From a virus, in IMG/VR virus record IMGVR_UViG_3300046804_002572, positions 1-20,855 of that record: a stretch of DNA of 20,855 nucleotides. One strand, 5' to 3'. The notes under the pieces are model-generated. The model was not told the origin of the DNA. It saw only the letters and a list, made by a program, of their open reading frames with translations, and made no database searches. Positions within the stretch are counted from its first letter, which is position 1. Each line of letters begins with the position of its first letter. Below are positions 7,429 to 15,312 of the stretch, one piece after another. The translations under genes were made by a program, and so were the position numbers.

Positions 7429-7445
7429 AGGTCTCCTTTTTTTAT
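7411..7445 (+). terminator. Rho-independent terminator overlapping the 3' end of a small ORF
   Basis: AAAGGAGAC (7411-7419) pairs with GTCTCCTTT (7431-7439), a 9-bp stem followed by a T run. The 5' arm is coding sequence of the 7264-7428 ORF. A late-promoter box follows directly at 7443. Confidence 0.85.
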
Positions 7446-7450
7446 AAATA
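7443..7450 (+). promoter_or_regulatory. Consensus late promoter TATAAATA
   Basis: A perfect TATAAATA begins within the T tract of the preceding terminator and lies 34 nt before ATG 7484. It should drive the 7484-8257 structural gene. Confidence 0.7.
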
Positions 7451-7483
7451 TAATTAGCAAATATTTTTTACGGAAGAAAGAAC

Positions 7484-8257
7484 ATGGCACTCTGGGGAAA
7501 TAATGATGCTAAAGGTTCTGGTGGAACAGTATCTTTAGATTATGTTACTGGCGTTGTAACTGGTTCAGGAACTACTTTTGGTCAAGTGGGTGCTGCTGCA
7601 ACCGGAGATGTAATTCGTTTTGGCAGCAGAACTGGAACTTTTTATGGCGATGCTGTTATTGTGGGAATTGCAAGCACAACTCAACTTTCTATTGCTTCTA
7701 CTGTAGGATTGAGTGGTGCTGCTATTTCTGGGGTTCAGTTTGATATTAGCGAACTTCCTAAGTATACAGTTCTTGATAGTTCATTTAGTGCTTCTAATAT
7801 TACATCTGCAACTTTTGTTTCAATTCCTTATGTGGCAACAGCAACAACAAATGCGGGAATTGGTACAAATATAATTCCTGTTACTGCTGTAACTGGAGCA
7901 ACAGGACTAGTAGTTGGCGATGCTCTTGTAAATGGTGGTAATAATATTGCGATTAACACTATTGGAGCGACGACAATTTCACTTGCCTCTACAATTAGTG
8001 TAGGAATCAGCACTGGGGATACGTTATCATTTAAGAGACTTTCTGATGGTTATGCAAAATCGGTTTATGGTGTAGCTGATGCTGGAATTGATGCTGCTCA
8101 AGGAACAAAATTTGCCCTGACTCATGAGGGATGGGTTGGTATTACCACTTATATGGGATGTGAAGGAGAGATGAGAGTTAAAACTGAAGTTCTTGTTGCA
8201 ATGTCTGGAATTACTACAGGTAACACTCCATTATATGATGCTAATCCACTAAATTGA
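7484..8257 (+). CDS. Glycine/threonine-rich virion structural protein
   Basis: A 257-aa protein beginning MALWGNNDAKGSGGTVSLDY. It is rich in Gly, Thr, Ala, Ser and Val with alternating beta-type residues and no charged low-complexity runs. Two related beta segments are visible: TGVVTGSGTTFGQVGAAATG with the following IGIAST-like stretch in the first 80 residues, and VTGATGLVVGDALVNGG through ISVGISTGDTLSFKR in the middle. The MALWGNND start is, as I recall, typical of a structural protein widely found in T4-like cyanophages. I do not know its place in the particle; tail or appendage is a guess. It has a consensus late promoter of its own. Confidence 0.7.
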   Translation: MALWGNNDAKGSGGTVSLDYVTGVVTGSGTTFGQVGAAATGDVIRFGSRTGTFYGDAVIVGIASTTQLSIASTVGLSGAAISGVQFDISELPKYTVLDSSFSASNITSATFVSIPYVATATTNAGIGTNIIPVTAVTGATGLVVGDALVNGGNNIAINTIGATTISLASTISVGISTGDTLSFKRLSDGYAKSVYGVADAGIDAAQGTKFALTHEGWVGITTYMGCEGEMRVKTEVLVAMSGITTGNTPLYDANPLN

Positions 8258-8264
8258 TTGATTT

Positions 8265-8648
8265 ATGATTTTTAATGAATTGAATGAAGATAATTTTCTT
8301 TTATTTGCTATTAAACATTATGAAAATCCTCAATCTGTGACAAAAGAGGACTTTGAAAAAGATTTGAATCATTTCAAATATATTAAAAGACTTTTGAAAC
8401 GATATAAGAATACGGGTGAGTTAAAAACTCATCTTCTTCTTAATCATTTTATTATTCTTTATAATATTTTTGGCGAAGCAACAACTCCTATGTTGTTTTT
8501 TAAAATTGAAAAAGATCTTTGGTCTTCTATGAAAAGTTTTATTATATTTTTGGGCAGACTTCCAGAATATCCAAAATCTGCAATTCATGATATTAAAGTG
8601 GATGTTAATTGCCTTTCGGAACTTTATAAAATCTACAATGGATCCTAA
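8265..8648 (+). CDS. Conserved phage protein of unknown function, 127 aa
   Basis: Begins MIFNELNEDNFLLFAIKHYE and contains a helical core with FKYIKRLLKRYKNTGEL and LLLNHFIILYNIFGEA. No membrane segment, signal peptide or catalytic motif is evident. It looks like a small helical protein family that I associate with T4-like cyanophages, but I cannot name a function. It starts 7 nt after the structural gene and its 3' end overlaps the next ATG by 11 nt, so these genes form one transcription unit. Confidence 0.65.
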   Translation: MIFNELNEDNFLLFAIKHYENPQSVTKEDFEKDLNHFKYIKRLLKRYKNTGELKTHLLLNHFIILYNIFGEATTPMLFFKIEKDLWSSMKSFIIFLGRLPEYPKSAIHDIKVDVNCLSELYKIYNGS

Positions 8649-8835
8649 AAAACTTGACTGGATTATTTCTATCGTTAGAGAAGAAATGATGGCATCTGGC
8701 CAGAGCGGATTTACTGGTGCTGCAGATCCGAAAGGTCCTGTTGCTGGATTTGATCCTGTTATGGGATTGAAAAAAAGAAAAGGTCCACAAATTAAACTTC
8801 CTCCAGGTTCTCGCAAACGTTGGCAGAAAAAATAA
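8638..8835 (+). CDS. Small 65-aa protein, Gly/Pro and Lys rich C-terminus
   Basis: Begins MDPKKLDWIISIVREEMMAS and ends with a basic tail (LPPGSRKRWQKK). ATG 8638 is preferred because it gives an 11-nt overlap with the upstream gene. The frame extends further upstream, but that would bury the gene in its neighbour. One N-terminal amphipathic helix is followed by a Gly/Pro-rich extended region. The function is unknown. Confidence 0.6.
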   Translation: MDPKKLDWIISIVREEMMASGQSGFTGAADPKGPVAGFDPVMGLKKRKGPQIKLPPGSRKRWQKK

Positions 8836-8837
8836 AA

Positions 8838-9254
8838 ATGTTCCAACCATCATCTACAGAAACAAAAATAGCACTTCTTGAAGAGCGTATTAATGTCTAT
8901 GAGCAGATGATGGAAAGAATTGATACTGCAATTCAAAAGATTGGTGAGACAAGTCAAAATATTAGTCAAATGCTTGCAGTTCATAACGAAAAGATTGAGC
9001 AGTGTAATCGAACCGATAACTTGATTGTTAGAATGATTGAAGATATTAAAGAATCTTCAAAGCAGCAGCACGAATCTATTAGTAAAGAGTTAAGTGAAAG
9101 AATAGATAATGTTGAGAAAAAGGTAGAGTCTCTATCAAAGTTTAGGTGGATGGTAGCAGGAATAATTTCCTTATGCGTGCTTGTCATACCAATTGCTACA
9201 AATTTTATCGCGGATAACTTTGTTCCAAAAGTAGAACAAACAAGAAATAAATAA
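8838..9254 (+). CDS. Coiled-coil protein with a C-terminal membrane helix
   Basis: A 138-aa protein starting at ATG 8838, 2 nt after the previous stop; an in-frame TTG at 8820 would overlap the previous gene. Residues 8-100 are a long heptad-rich coiled coil (ALLEERINVYEQMMERID and ERIDNVEKKVESLSKF). Residues 104-124 are a membrane segment (WMVAGIISLCVLVIPIATNF), with a short charged tail. The architecture resembles XhlA-type phage membrane proteins that pair with holins. That similarity is architectural only, so a lysis role is a hypothesis. It is the last gene of the late cluster before the DNA-metabolism operon. Confidence 0.65.
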   Translation: MFQPSSTETKIALLEERINVYEQMMERIDTAIQKIGETSQNISQMLAVHNEKIEQCNRTDNLIVRMIEDIKESSKQQHESISKELSERIDNVEKKVESLSKFRWMVAGIISLCVLVIPIATNFIADNFVPKVEQTRNK

Positions 9255-9277
9255 TATTGAATTTGGCACTTGCTGCC

Positions 9278-9385
9278 ATGAAGGCAAAAAAGAAACCGTC
9301 CATTTATTCTCTACAAAAAATAACAAATTCCGTTATAAAATGGACAGGAATAATGACCTCTCTTTGCCTTGACAAATCAAGATAG
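9278..9385 (+). CDS. Possible 35-aa basic micropeptide
   Basis: ATG 9278 opens MKAKKKPSIYSLQKITNSVI and ends in KSR. It fills most of the gap between the coiled-coil gene and the primase. There is no good ribosome-binding site, and the primase promoter lies at its 3' end. It may be chance. Confidence 0.2.
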   Translation: MKAKKKPSIYSLQKITNSVIKWTGIMTSLCLDKSR

Positions 9386-9396
9386 TCTGGTAGACT
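9369..9396 (+). promoter_or_regulatory. Sigma70-type promoter for the primase-nrd operon
   Basis: TTGACA (9369-9374), a 16-nt spacer and TAGACT (9391-9396). The -35 is consensus and the -10 keeps the TAnnnT positions. It lies just upstream of ATG 9421 and is the only visible promoter before the primase-nrdA block. Confidence 0.5.
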
Positions 9397-9420
9397 GGAT
9401 AAACAGATTAAAATTTGATT

Positions 9421-10389
9421 ATGGATTTTGTTGATGTTAAGTACATCAATTTGATATCTTCTCGCTTTCAGAAGTTCAAGAAGGTAAAAAATAATCTTTA
9501 CAATTTTCGTTGTCCTTTGTGTGGTGACTCTCAAAAAAATAAAAATAAAGCGAGGGGATATCTATACCAAGTAAAAAATAACACAAATTTCAAATGTCAC
9601 AATTGCGGTGTTAATGTATCTTTTAATAATTTTCTCAAGCAATTAGATACTACTATTCACAAGCAATATACTTTCGAAAAGTTTAAAGAAGGTCATTCCG
9701 GAAGAAACTTTACTGCAGAAGAACCAAAATTTCAATTTAAGACACCAAAGTTTAAACCCAAATTAAATTTACCAAAAGCGTCGGAAAACTCTAAAGCAAA
9801 ATTATATCTTGAAAAGAGAAAATTAAACCCGGATAAATTCTATTACACTGACAAATTTAAGGAGTGGACCAATTCCATTCAACCAGTATTCGACATTACA
9901 GAAAACGATGAACCTAGGATCATTATTCCTTTGTTCTATCAAAATACATTAGTTGGATTCCAAGGAAGAGCACTTGGTCTAAACAAGATTAAATACATTA
10001 CTATAATGCTTGACGATGATGCCCCAAAAATCTATGGTCTTGATGAAGTCAAAAAAGATCAAACTGTCTATATCACAGAAGGTCCATTCGACTCAAATTT
10101 CATATCCAATTCAATTGCTCTTTGTGGTGCAGATGGTGATGTTAGTAAGTGGGGTATTGGCAATTGTGTGTGGATCTATGATAACGAACCACGTAATGCA
10201 GAAATCCACCGTCGAATCGAACAATGTATCAATAGGGGAGATAAGGTCGTAATTTGGCCCTCCAATATACAAGAAAAAGACATTAATGAAATGGTACTAT
10301 CTGGACTGGATGTGCAGTACGTGATAGAATTAAATACTTATTCTGGATTAGAAGCAAAACTTAAATTTACTACCTGGAAGAAAATATGA
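9421..10389 (+). CDS. 61: T4 gp61-like DNA primase
   Basis: A 322-aa protein with the domain order of T4 gp61 (342 aa). An N-terminal zinc-binding domain has CPLCGDS (C31, C34) and CHNCG (C59, C62). A central linker follows, then a TOPRIM-like catalytic domain with EGPFD (E220, D224), IYDNEPRN (D254) and KDINEMV (287 region). In T4, gp61 synthesises pentaribonucleotide primers on the lagging strand in complex with the gp41 helicase. ATG 9421 is chosen over an in-frame TTG two codons upstream. Its TGA overlaps the nrdA ATG (ATGA at 10386-10389), so the two genes are translationally coupled. Confidence 0.88.
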   Translation: MDFVDVKYINLISSRFQKFKKVKNNLYNFRCPLCGDSQKNKNKARGYLYQVKNNTNFKCHNCGVNVSFNNFLKQLDTTIHKQYTFEKFKEGHSGRNFTAEEPKFQFKTPKFKPKLNLPKASENSKAKLYLEKRKLNPDKFYYTDKFKEWTNSIQPVFDITENDEPRIIIPLFYQNTLVGFQGRALGLNKIKYITIMLDDDAPKIYGLDEVKKDQTVYITEGPFDSNFISNSIALCGADGDVSKWGIGNCVWIYDNEPRNAEIHRRIEQCINRGDKVVIWPSNIQEKDINEMVLSGLDVQYVIELNTYSGLEAKLKFTTWKKI

Positions 10390-12683
10390 GCAACGGAACT
10401 AAAGTAAAAAAGCGCGATGGTCGAATTGAATCTCTTGACTTAGAGAAGATGCATTTGATGGTTGAAGAGGCGTGTAAGGGTCTTGCAGGGGTCTCTGCGA
10501 GTCAAGTTGAGATGACCTCGGGTATTCAATTTTATGACGGAATTACCACAGCAGAGATTCAGGAAATTCTGATTCGTTCTGCTTCGGACTTGATTGATTT
10601 GGACCATCCTAATTATCAATATGTTGCTGCTCGCCTTCTTCTTTTTGCGGTTCGTAAGCAACTGTATGGAAAGATGAAAGAACTTCCATCTCTTGAGAAT
10701 CACATCTATAACTGTGTAAATCAAGAGGTGTATGATAATGATATCTTTAACAAGTATTCTAAAGAAGAGATTGAACGTGCTAATGGTTACATTGATCATG
10801 ACCGCGACTATCTCTTTACCTACGCAGGTTTACGTCAAGTAGTTGATAAGTACCTCGTACAAGATAGAAGTAGTAGTGGTGTATATGAAACTCCGCAATT
10901 TATGTACATGATGATTGCTCTGACTATTTTTTCAGAGTATCCAAAAGAAACCCGTATGTCATATGTCAAGAGGTATTATGACGCAATCTCCAAACACAAA
11001 ATCAACATCCCAACACCAATCATGGCAGGAGTGCGAACTCCGCTTAGACAATTTGCTAGTTGTGTCCTTGTTGACGTTGATGACACCCTCGATAGTATCT
11101 TTAGTAGCGATATGGCTATTGGCAGATACGTTGCACAGAGGGCGGGAATCGGCATCAACGCTGGTAGAATCCGTGGCATCAACAGCAAAATCAGAGGTGG
11201 AGAAGTTCAACATACGGGCGTTGTACCATTTCTCAAGAAGTTTGAAGCAACTGTCAGATGTTGCACGCAAAATGGCATACGAGGTGGATCCGCGACAGTC
11301 CACTTCCCAATCTGGCACCAAGAAATCGAAGACATCCTAGTTCTGAAAAACAACAAAGGAACTGAAGATAACCGTGTCCGCAAACTGGACTATTCGATTC
11401 AAATTAGCAAACTGTTTTATGAAAGGTTTATTCAAGATGGTGAGATTACGCTTTTCTCCCCGCATGATGTACCTGGACTATATGATTCTTTCGGAACAAT
11501 TGAGTTTGACTCTCTCTACATTGGATATGAAAACAATCCGTCCGTTCCGAAGAAAACTATTAAAGCGCAGGAACTCATTCTTAATCTTCTTAAGGAACGT
11601 GCAGAAACAGGTCGTGTCTATATTATGAATATCGATCACTGCAACTCCCACTCTTCCTTTAAGGATAAAGTTAATATGAGCAATCTTTGTCAAGAGATTA
11701 CTCTTCCAACTGACCCAATTCAGCATATTGACGACAATATGGGTGAGATTGCTCTTTGCATTCTTTCCGCAATTAATGTTGGTAAGGTTAAATCTGACGA
11801 AGAACTTGAGGAACTTTGTGACCTTTCAGTTCGTGGTTTGGATGAGTTGATTGACTATCAGAAATACCCCGTAGTGGCGGCAGAAATCGCCACTAAGGCA
11901 CGTCGTTCTCTTGGAATAGGTTTTATTGGTCTTGCTCACTATTTGGCAAAACTTGGATATAATTATGATTCGCAAGAGGCATGGGATGCTGTTCATGGAC
12001 TCTCTGAGAGTTTCCAATACTATCTACTAAAAGCATCTAATCAACTCGCTAAAGAGAAGGGATATTGTGAATACTTTGGACGTACTAAGTATGCTGATGG
12101 TATTCTTCCAATTGATACTTACAAAAAAGACGTAGACGAAATTTCATCAATTTCTTATCAGCATGACTGGGAATCTCTTAGGGCATCTATCCTGGAATAC
12201 GGTCTCAGGCACTCAACATTGTCCGCACAAATGCCATCGGAAAGCAGTTCCGTTGTGTCAAACGCAACTAATGGAATCGAACCACCTAGAGATTACTTGT
12301 CCGTTAAGAAATCCAAAAAAGGACCACTTAAACAGATTGTTCCTCAATACCACACTCTTAAAAACAATTATACTCTTCTTTGGGATATGGAGTCCAATCG
12401 TGGTTATATTAATGTTGTTGCTGTGATGCAAAAATTCTTTGACCAAGCAATTTCTGGAAACTGGTCGTATAATCCAGAAAATTATGCCAATAATGAAGTT
12501 CCTACTTCGGTGATGGCAAATGACTTTTTGAACTGTTATCGCTATGGTTGGAAAACAGCATACTATCAAAACACATATGATATTAAAACTGATGAAGTAG
12601 TTGAGGAGAAACCTAATCTTCAATCACTCCTTCAAGAACTTTCTGGTGCTGAAGAGGAAGATTGCGAAAGTTGTAAAATTTGA
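10386..12683 (+). CDS. nrdA: Ribonucleoside-diphosphate reductase, class Ia alpha subunit
   Basis: A 765-aa large subunit that reduces ribonucleoside diphosphates to deoxy forms. An N-terminal ATP-cone-like region (about 5-95) is present. Active-site elements line up with E. coli NrdA: C226 in FASCVLVD, N433/C435/E437 in NLCQEI, C458 in ALCILSA, and the paired tyrosines in KTAYYQNTYD that relay the radical. MPSESSSVVSNATNGIEPPR is the conserved phosphate-binding stretch. The C-terminus DCESCKI (C760, C763) is the swinging dithiol re-reduced by thioredoxin or glutaredoxin. The length matches the family. Translation is coupled to the primase upstream. nrdB follows after an inserted HNH gene. 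Confidence 0.97.
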   Translation: MSNGTKVKKRDGRIESLDLEKMHLMVEEACKGLAGVSASQVEMTSGIQFYDGITTAEIQEILIRSASDLIDLDHPNYQYVAARLLLFAVRKQLYGKMKELPSLENHIYNCVNQEVYDNDIFNKYSKEEIERANGYIDHDRDYLFTYAGLRQVVDKYLVQDRSSSGVYETPQFMYMMIALTIFSEYPKETRMSYVKRYYDAISKHKINIPTPIMAGVRTPLRQFASCVLVDVDDTLDSIFSSDMAIGRYVAQRAGIGINAGRIRGINSKIRGGEVQHTGVVPFLKKFEATVRCCTQNGIRGGSATVHFPIWHQEIEDILVLKNNKGTEDNRVRKLDYSIQISKLFYERFIQDGEITLFSPHDVPGLYDSFGTIEFDSLYIGYENNPSVPKKTIKAQELILNLLKERAETGRVYIMNIDHCNSHSSFKDKVNMSNLCQEITLPTDPIQHIDDNMGEIALCILSAINVGKVKSDEELEELCDLSVRGLDELIDYQKYPVVAAEIATKARRSLGIGFIGLAHYLAKLGYNYDSQEAWDAVHGLSESFQYYLLKASNQLAKEKGYCEYFGRTKYADGILPIDTYKKDVDEISSISYQHDWESLRASILEYGLRHSTLSAQMPSESSSVVSNATNGIEPPRDYLSVKKSKKGPLKQIVPQYHTLKNNYTLLWDMESNRGYINVVAVMQKFFDQAISGNWSYNPENYANNEVPTSVMANDFLNCYRYGWKTAYYQNTYDIKTDEVVEEKPNLQSLLQELSGAEEEDCESCKI

Positions 12684-12704
12684 CTGGAGTAAATACTATG
12701 TGTG

Positions 12705-12713
12705 TGCTATAAT
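12705..12713 (+). promoter_or_regulatory. Possible extended -10 promoter before the HNH gene
   Basis: TGCTATAAT is a perfect extended -10. The only nearby -35-like element (TTGACT, 12680) is 22 nt away, too far for normal spacing. It could give the HNH endonuclease and nrdB independent transcription. Confidence 0.4.
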
Positions 12714-12746
12714 TCAAAGAGATGAAAATTTCAATTTCTAAAAACA

Positions 12747-13325
12747 ATGAATTATAAAAAAATATATAATTCATTGATTGAAAACCGTAAAATAAATTTC
12801 TCTGAAGAACTTGGTGAAATGCACCACATAGTTCCAAAGTGTCTGGGTGGGGATGATAATGCAGATAATTTGGTAAAATTAACTTTTAGAGAGCATTTAT
12901 TGGCACATAGATTATTATCTAAAATTTATCCAAGTCATCCTGGACTAAACTATGCAGTTGTTCTACTTTCCAAAGGTAATTTTGGTAATAGAAAATTGCA
13001 TCCAAAAGGAATGAAAGGTAAAACCCAATCAAAAAAAGCAAGGGAATTAGTTTCTGAATATATGAAACTGAATAACCCGAATAAAAATAAATCTCCTTGG
13101 GACATACCTTCTTCAAATGAGAGTAGTAAAAAAATCTGGAAAAAGGCAGATTATTACTATCAAAAATGGATTGAGATGGGAAAACCAAGTTATTATAAAC
13201 TTACATCAAATTTAAATGAAAAGTGGAAATCATCTCATCAAAATATGGTAATGAAATTTAAATGTGGATGGATACCAAATGAAGATGTACAATGGACTAC
13301 CTGGAGGACAAAAAATGCAGTTTAA
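12747..13325 (+). CDS. HNH homing-type endonuclease between nrdA and nrdB
   Basis: A 192-aa protein with an HNH core at residues 26-55: MHHIVPKCLGGDDNADNL followed by REHLLAHRLL, giving H26/H27, N41 and H50/H54. A basic C-terminal part with few hydrophobic residues (about 80-192) probably binds DNA. In T4 and relatives, free-standing mob and seg homing endonucleases occupy intergenic spaces, and T4 mobE itself lies between nrdA and nrdB. The position here is the same, though orthology to MobE cannot be claimed from the sequence alone. The last 11 nt overlap the nrdB start. Its base composition is more AT-rich than nrdA and nrdB, as expected for a mobile gene. Confidence 0.85.
   Translation: MNYKKIYNSLIENRKINFSEELGEMHHIVPKCLGGDDNADNLVKLTFREHLLAHRLLSKIYPSHPGLNYAVVLLSKGNFGNRKLHPKGMKGKTQSKKARELVSEYMKLNNPNKNKSPWDIPSSNESSKKIWKKADYYYQKWIEMGKPSYYKLTSNLNEKWKSSHQNMVMKFKCGWIPNEDVQWTTWRTKNAV
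13303..13307 (+). promoter_or_regulatory. Shine-Dalgarno GGAGG for nrdB
   Basis: GGAGG lies 7 nt before ATG 13315, inside the 3' end of the HNH gene, and fixes the nrdB start against the longer open frame from 13264. It is the strongest ribosome-binding site noticed in the window. Confidence 0.75.
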
Positions 13326-14493
13326 AATTTCTTCAACAGAAGAACCAACTCAAATTAAAGGTATGACAGTTTTTAATACTGAACAAGTGAATACCAAAAA
13401 GCAACCAATGTTTTTTGGTAAACCTCTGGGAGTTCAAAGGTACGATTCATACAAATATCCAGTATTCGATAAACTTACCACCCAACAACTTGGATACTTC
13501 TGGAGACCCGAAGAGGTTTCTCTCCAGAAGGACCGTGGAGATTATCAAACACTTCGCCCAGAGCAAAAGCATATCTATACTTCTAACTTGAAGTATCAGA
13601 TTATGCTTGACTCTATTCAGGGTCGTGGACCTGGCATGGCATTCATTCCCTATTGCTCTCTTCCCGAATTGGAAGCGTGTATGGAAGTGTGGGGATTTAT
13701 GGAGATGATCCATAGTCGTTCGTATACTTATATCATTAAAAACGTCTATTCGGACCCAACTGAGGTGTTTGATAAGATTGTGACAGATGAGCGTATTCTG
13801 GAGCGTGCTAAGAGTGTTACGGAGTCATATGATGACTTCATTCAATCATCCCAGCAATATGGTGTATCCGATACTTGGTTGCACAACCTTGAGGGTGTAT
13901 CATATGCAAAGGAATCACTCAATGACGTTAAAAGAAAACTCTATAGAGCAATCGCAAACGTTAATATTCTTGAAGGTATTCGCTTCTACGTTAGTTTTGC
14001 TTGTAGTTTCGCCTTTGGTGAACTTAAGCTTATGGAAGGATCCGCTAAAATCATTAGTCTCATCGCAAGAGACGAAAACCAACATCTAGCCATTACTCAG
14101 AATATTCTGAATAAGTGGAGAGATGGTGATGATCCAGAAATGAAGCAGATTATGAAAGAAGAGGAAGAATGGACGTATGCAATGTTTGATCGTGCTGTAA
14201 ATGAAGAAAAGCGTTGGGCAGATTATCTGTTCAAGGATGGCAGTATGATCGGACTTAATGACAAGTTGTTACAACAGTATGTTGAATGGATCGCAAACCG
14301 TAGACTAAAGGCGATCGGTCTAAAACCTCAATATGATATCTCAGCAAACAACAATCCACTTCCTTGGACTCAGCACTGGATTTCTTCTAAAGGACTTCAA
14401 GTAAGTCCACAAGAAACGGAGGTTGAAAGTTATATAGTAGGTGGTATTAAACAGGATGTTGCTGCGAATACATTTGCTGATTTTAAACTTTGA
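13315..14493 (+). CDS. nrdB: Ribonucleoside-diphosphate reductase, class Ia beta subunit
   Basis: A 392-aa radical-generating subunit. The diiron and tyrosyl-radical site aligns with E. coli NrdB: D99 in LDSIQGR, E130 and H133 in MEMIHSRSYTYI, and Y137 as the radical tyrosine. The second metal-binding helix is RDENQHLAIT. The C-terminal tail ESYIVGGIKQDVAANTFADF matches the peptide that docks onto NrdA. The start is set by the GGAGG at 13303; the open frame continues upstream into the HNH gene but lacks homology there. The gene appears intact, so the HNH insertion has not damaged it. The stop codon lies inside the -35 of the next promoter. Confidence 0.97.
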   Translation: MQFKISSTEEPTQIKGMTVFNTEQVNTKKQPMFFGKPLGVQRYDSYKYPVFDKLTTQQLGYFWRPEEVSLQKDRGDYQTLRPEQKHIYTSNLKYQIMLDSIQGRGPGMAFIPYCSLPELEACMEVWGFMEMIHSRSYTYIIKNVYSDPTEVFDKIVTDERILERAKSVTESYDDFIQSSQQYGVSDTWLHNLEGVSYAKESLNDVKRKLYRAIANVNILEGIRFYVSFACSFAFGELKLMEGSAKIISLIARDENQHLAITQNILNKWRDGDDPEMKQIMKEEEEWTYAMFDRAVNEEKRWADYLFKDGSMIGLNDKLLQQYVEWIANRRLKAIGLKPQYDISANNNPLPWTQHWISSKGLQVSPQETEVESYIVGGIKQDVAANTFADFKL

Positions 14494-14518
14494 CAAATAC
14501 AACAATCTGAAATATAAT
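14490..14518 (+). promoter_or_regulatory. Perfect consensus sigma70 promoter after nrdB
   Basis: TTGACA (14490-14495), a 17-nt spacer and TATAAT (14513-14518): both hexamers and the spacing are consensus. The -35 overlaps the nrdB stop. It reads into the GIY-YIG gene at 14554. Confidence 0.85.
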
Positions 14519-14522
14519 ATTA

Positions 14523-14530
14523 TATAAATA
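14523..14530 (+). promoter_or_regulatory. Consensus late promoter TATAAATA
   Basis: TATAAATA lies 24 nt before ATG 14554, only 4 nt after the -10 of the sigma70 promoter, so the GIY-YIG gene has tandem early- and late-type promoters. Confidence 0.65.
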
Positions 14531-14553
14531 GTATTAGAGTTCAGTTTGTTAAA

Positions 14554-15297
14554 ATGTATTATGTTTACGAATTAATAGACCCGAGAGTTAATCTTCCTTT
14601 CTATGTTGGAAAGGGTAAAGGTAATCGGGTCTATTTTCATTTATCAGAACAATCAAGGGCAAAATCAGACAACTTTAAAAAGTTTGATAAAATTAAAAAA
14701 ATAAGAAAGGAAGGTTATGAACCTGAAGTCAAAATAGTTAAATATTTTGAGGAAGAAAATGATGCTTATGATTATGAAGAGGAACTAATCAAAAAATATG
14801 GAAAAAGAGATATTGATGAAGGTGGAATATTGACGAATATTTGCGAAAGTTCAAGACCACCAAAGTTAAATGGTAGAACTTATCAAGAAATATACGGGGA
14901 TAAGTGGGAGGAACAAATCCAAAAAAGATTAAAGACAAAAGAAGAAAGAGGAAATTATGGTGGTGTAAGAAAACACACAGAGGAAACTAAAAAGAAAATA
15001 AGTGAGAAAGTATCTGGTAAGAATAATCCAAGTTATGGAGTTCCTTGTAGTGAAGAAAGAAAAAGAAAAATAAGTGAAAGAGCAAAAGAGAGATTTGCAA
15101 ATGGGTTTGTATCTCCATCAGCAAAAACTTGGATGTTAATTTCTCCTCAAGGAGAAGAGTTTATAATAACTGGAAAACTTAAAGAGTTTTGTAAGTTAAA
15201 AAATATTTCATATGCGACTATGAGTGCTGCTATTCTGTATGATAGAACTGGACCAAGAAAAAATGGTTGGAGTATCAAAGAACTTATAAATACCTAA
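14554..15297 (+). CDS. GIY-YIG homing endonuclease with NUMOD-type DNA-binding repeats
   Basis: A 247-aa protein. The GIY-YIG catalytic domain (about 1-100) has YYVYELIDP at 2-10 and FYVGKGKGNR at 16-25, with an acidic helix (YDYEEELIKKYG) supplying the expected Glu. Two NUMOD3-like segments follow: HTEETKKKISEKVSGKNNPS near 147 and CSEERKRKISERAKERF near 170. The C-terminal part, with LKEFCKLKNISYATMSAAI, resembles a NUMOD1-type helix-turn-helix. This is the layout of phage Seg and I-Tev-type homing endonucleases. It sits directly after nrdB, so nrdB is flanked on both sides by endonuclease genes. The ATG is chosen for its fit to both promoters. Confidence 0.88.
   Translation: MYYVYELIDPRVNLPFYVGKGKGNRVYFHLSEQSRAKSDNFKKFDKIKKIRKEGYEPEVKIVKYFEEENDAYDYEEELIKKYGKRDIDEGGILTNICESSRPPKLNGRTYQEIYGDKWEEQIQKRLKTKEERGNYGGVRKHTEETKKKISEKVSGKNNPSYGVPCSEERKRKISERAKERFANGFVSPSAKTWMLISPQGEEFIITGKLKEFCKLKNISYATMSAAILYDRTGPRKNGWSIKELINT
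15285..15292 (+). promoter_or_regulatory. Consensus late promoter TATAAATA
   Basis: TATAAATA lies 21 nt before ATG 15313 and overlaps the 3' coding end of the GIY-YIG gene. Confidence 0.7.
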
Positions 15298-15312
15298 AAA
15301 GTATTTTTAAAA

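Noticed and set aside
10963-11340. Long alternative-frame ORF within nrdA
   Set aside because: nrdA is complete and conserved here; the second frame is open by chance.
12688-12695. AGTAAATA as a late promoter for the HNH gene
   Set aside because: It lacks the conserved T at the third position and sits 52 nt from the ATG, outside the 15-37 nt range of the others.
12680-12713. TTGACT...TATAAT pair as a standard promoter
   Set aside because: The spacer is 22 nt, too long; only the extended -10 is kept, with low confidence.
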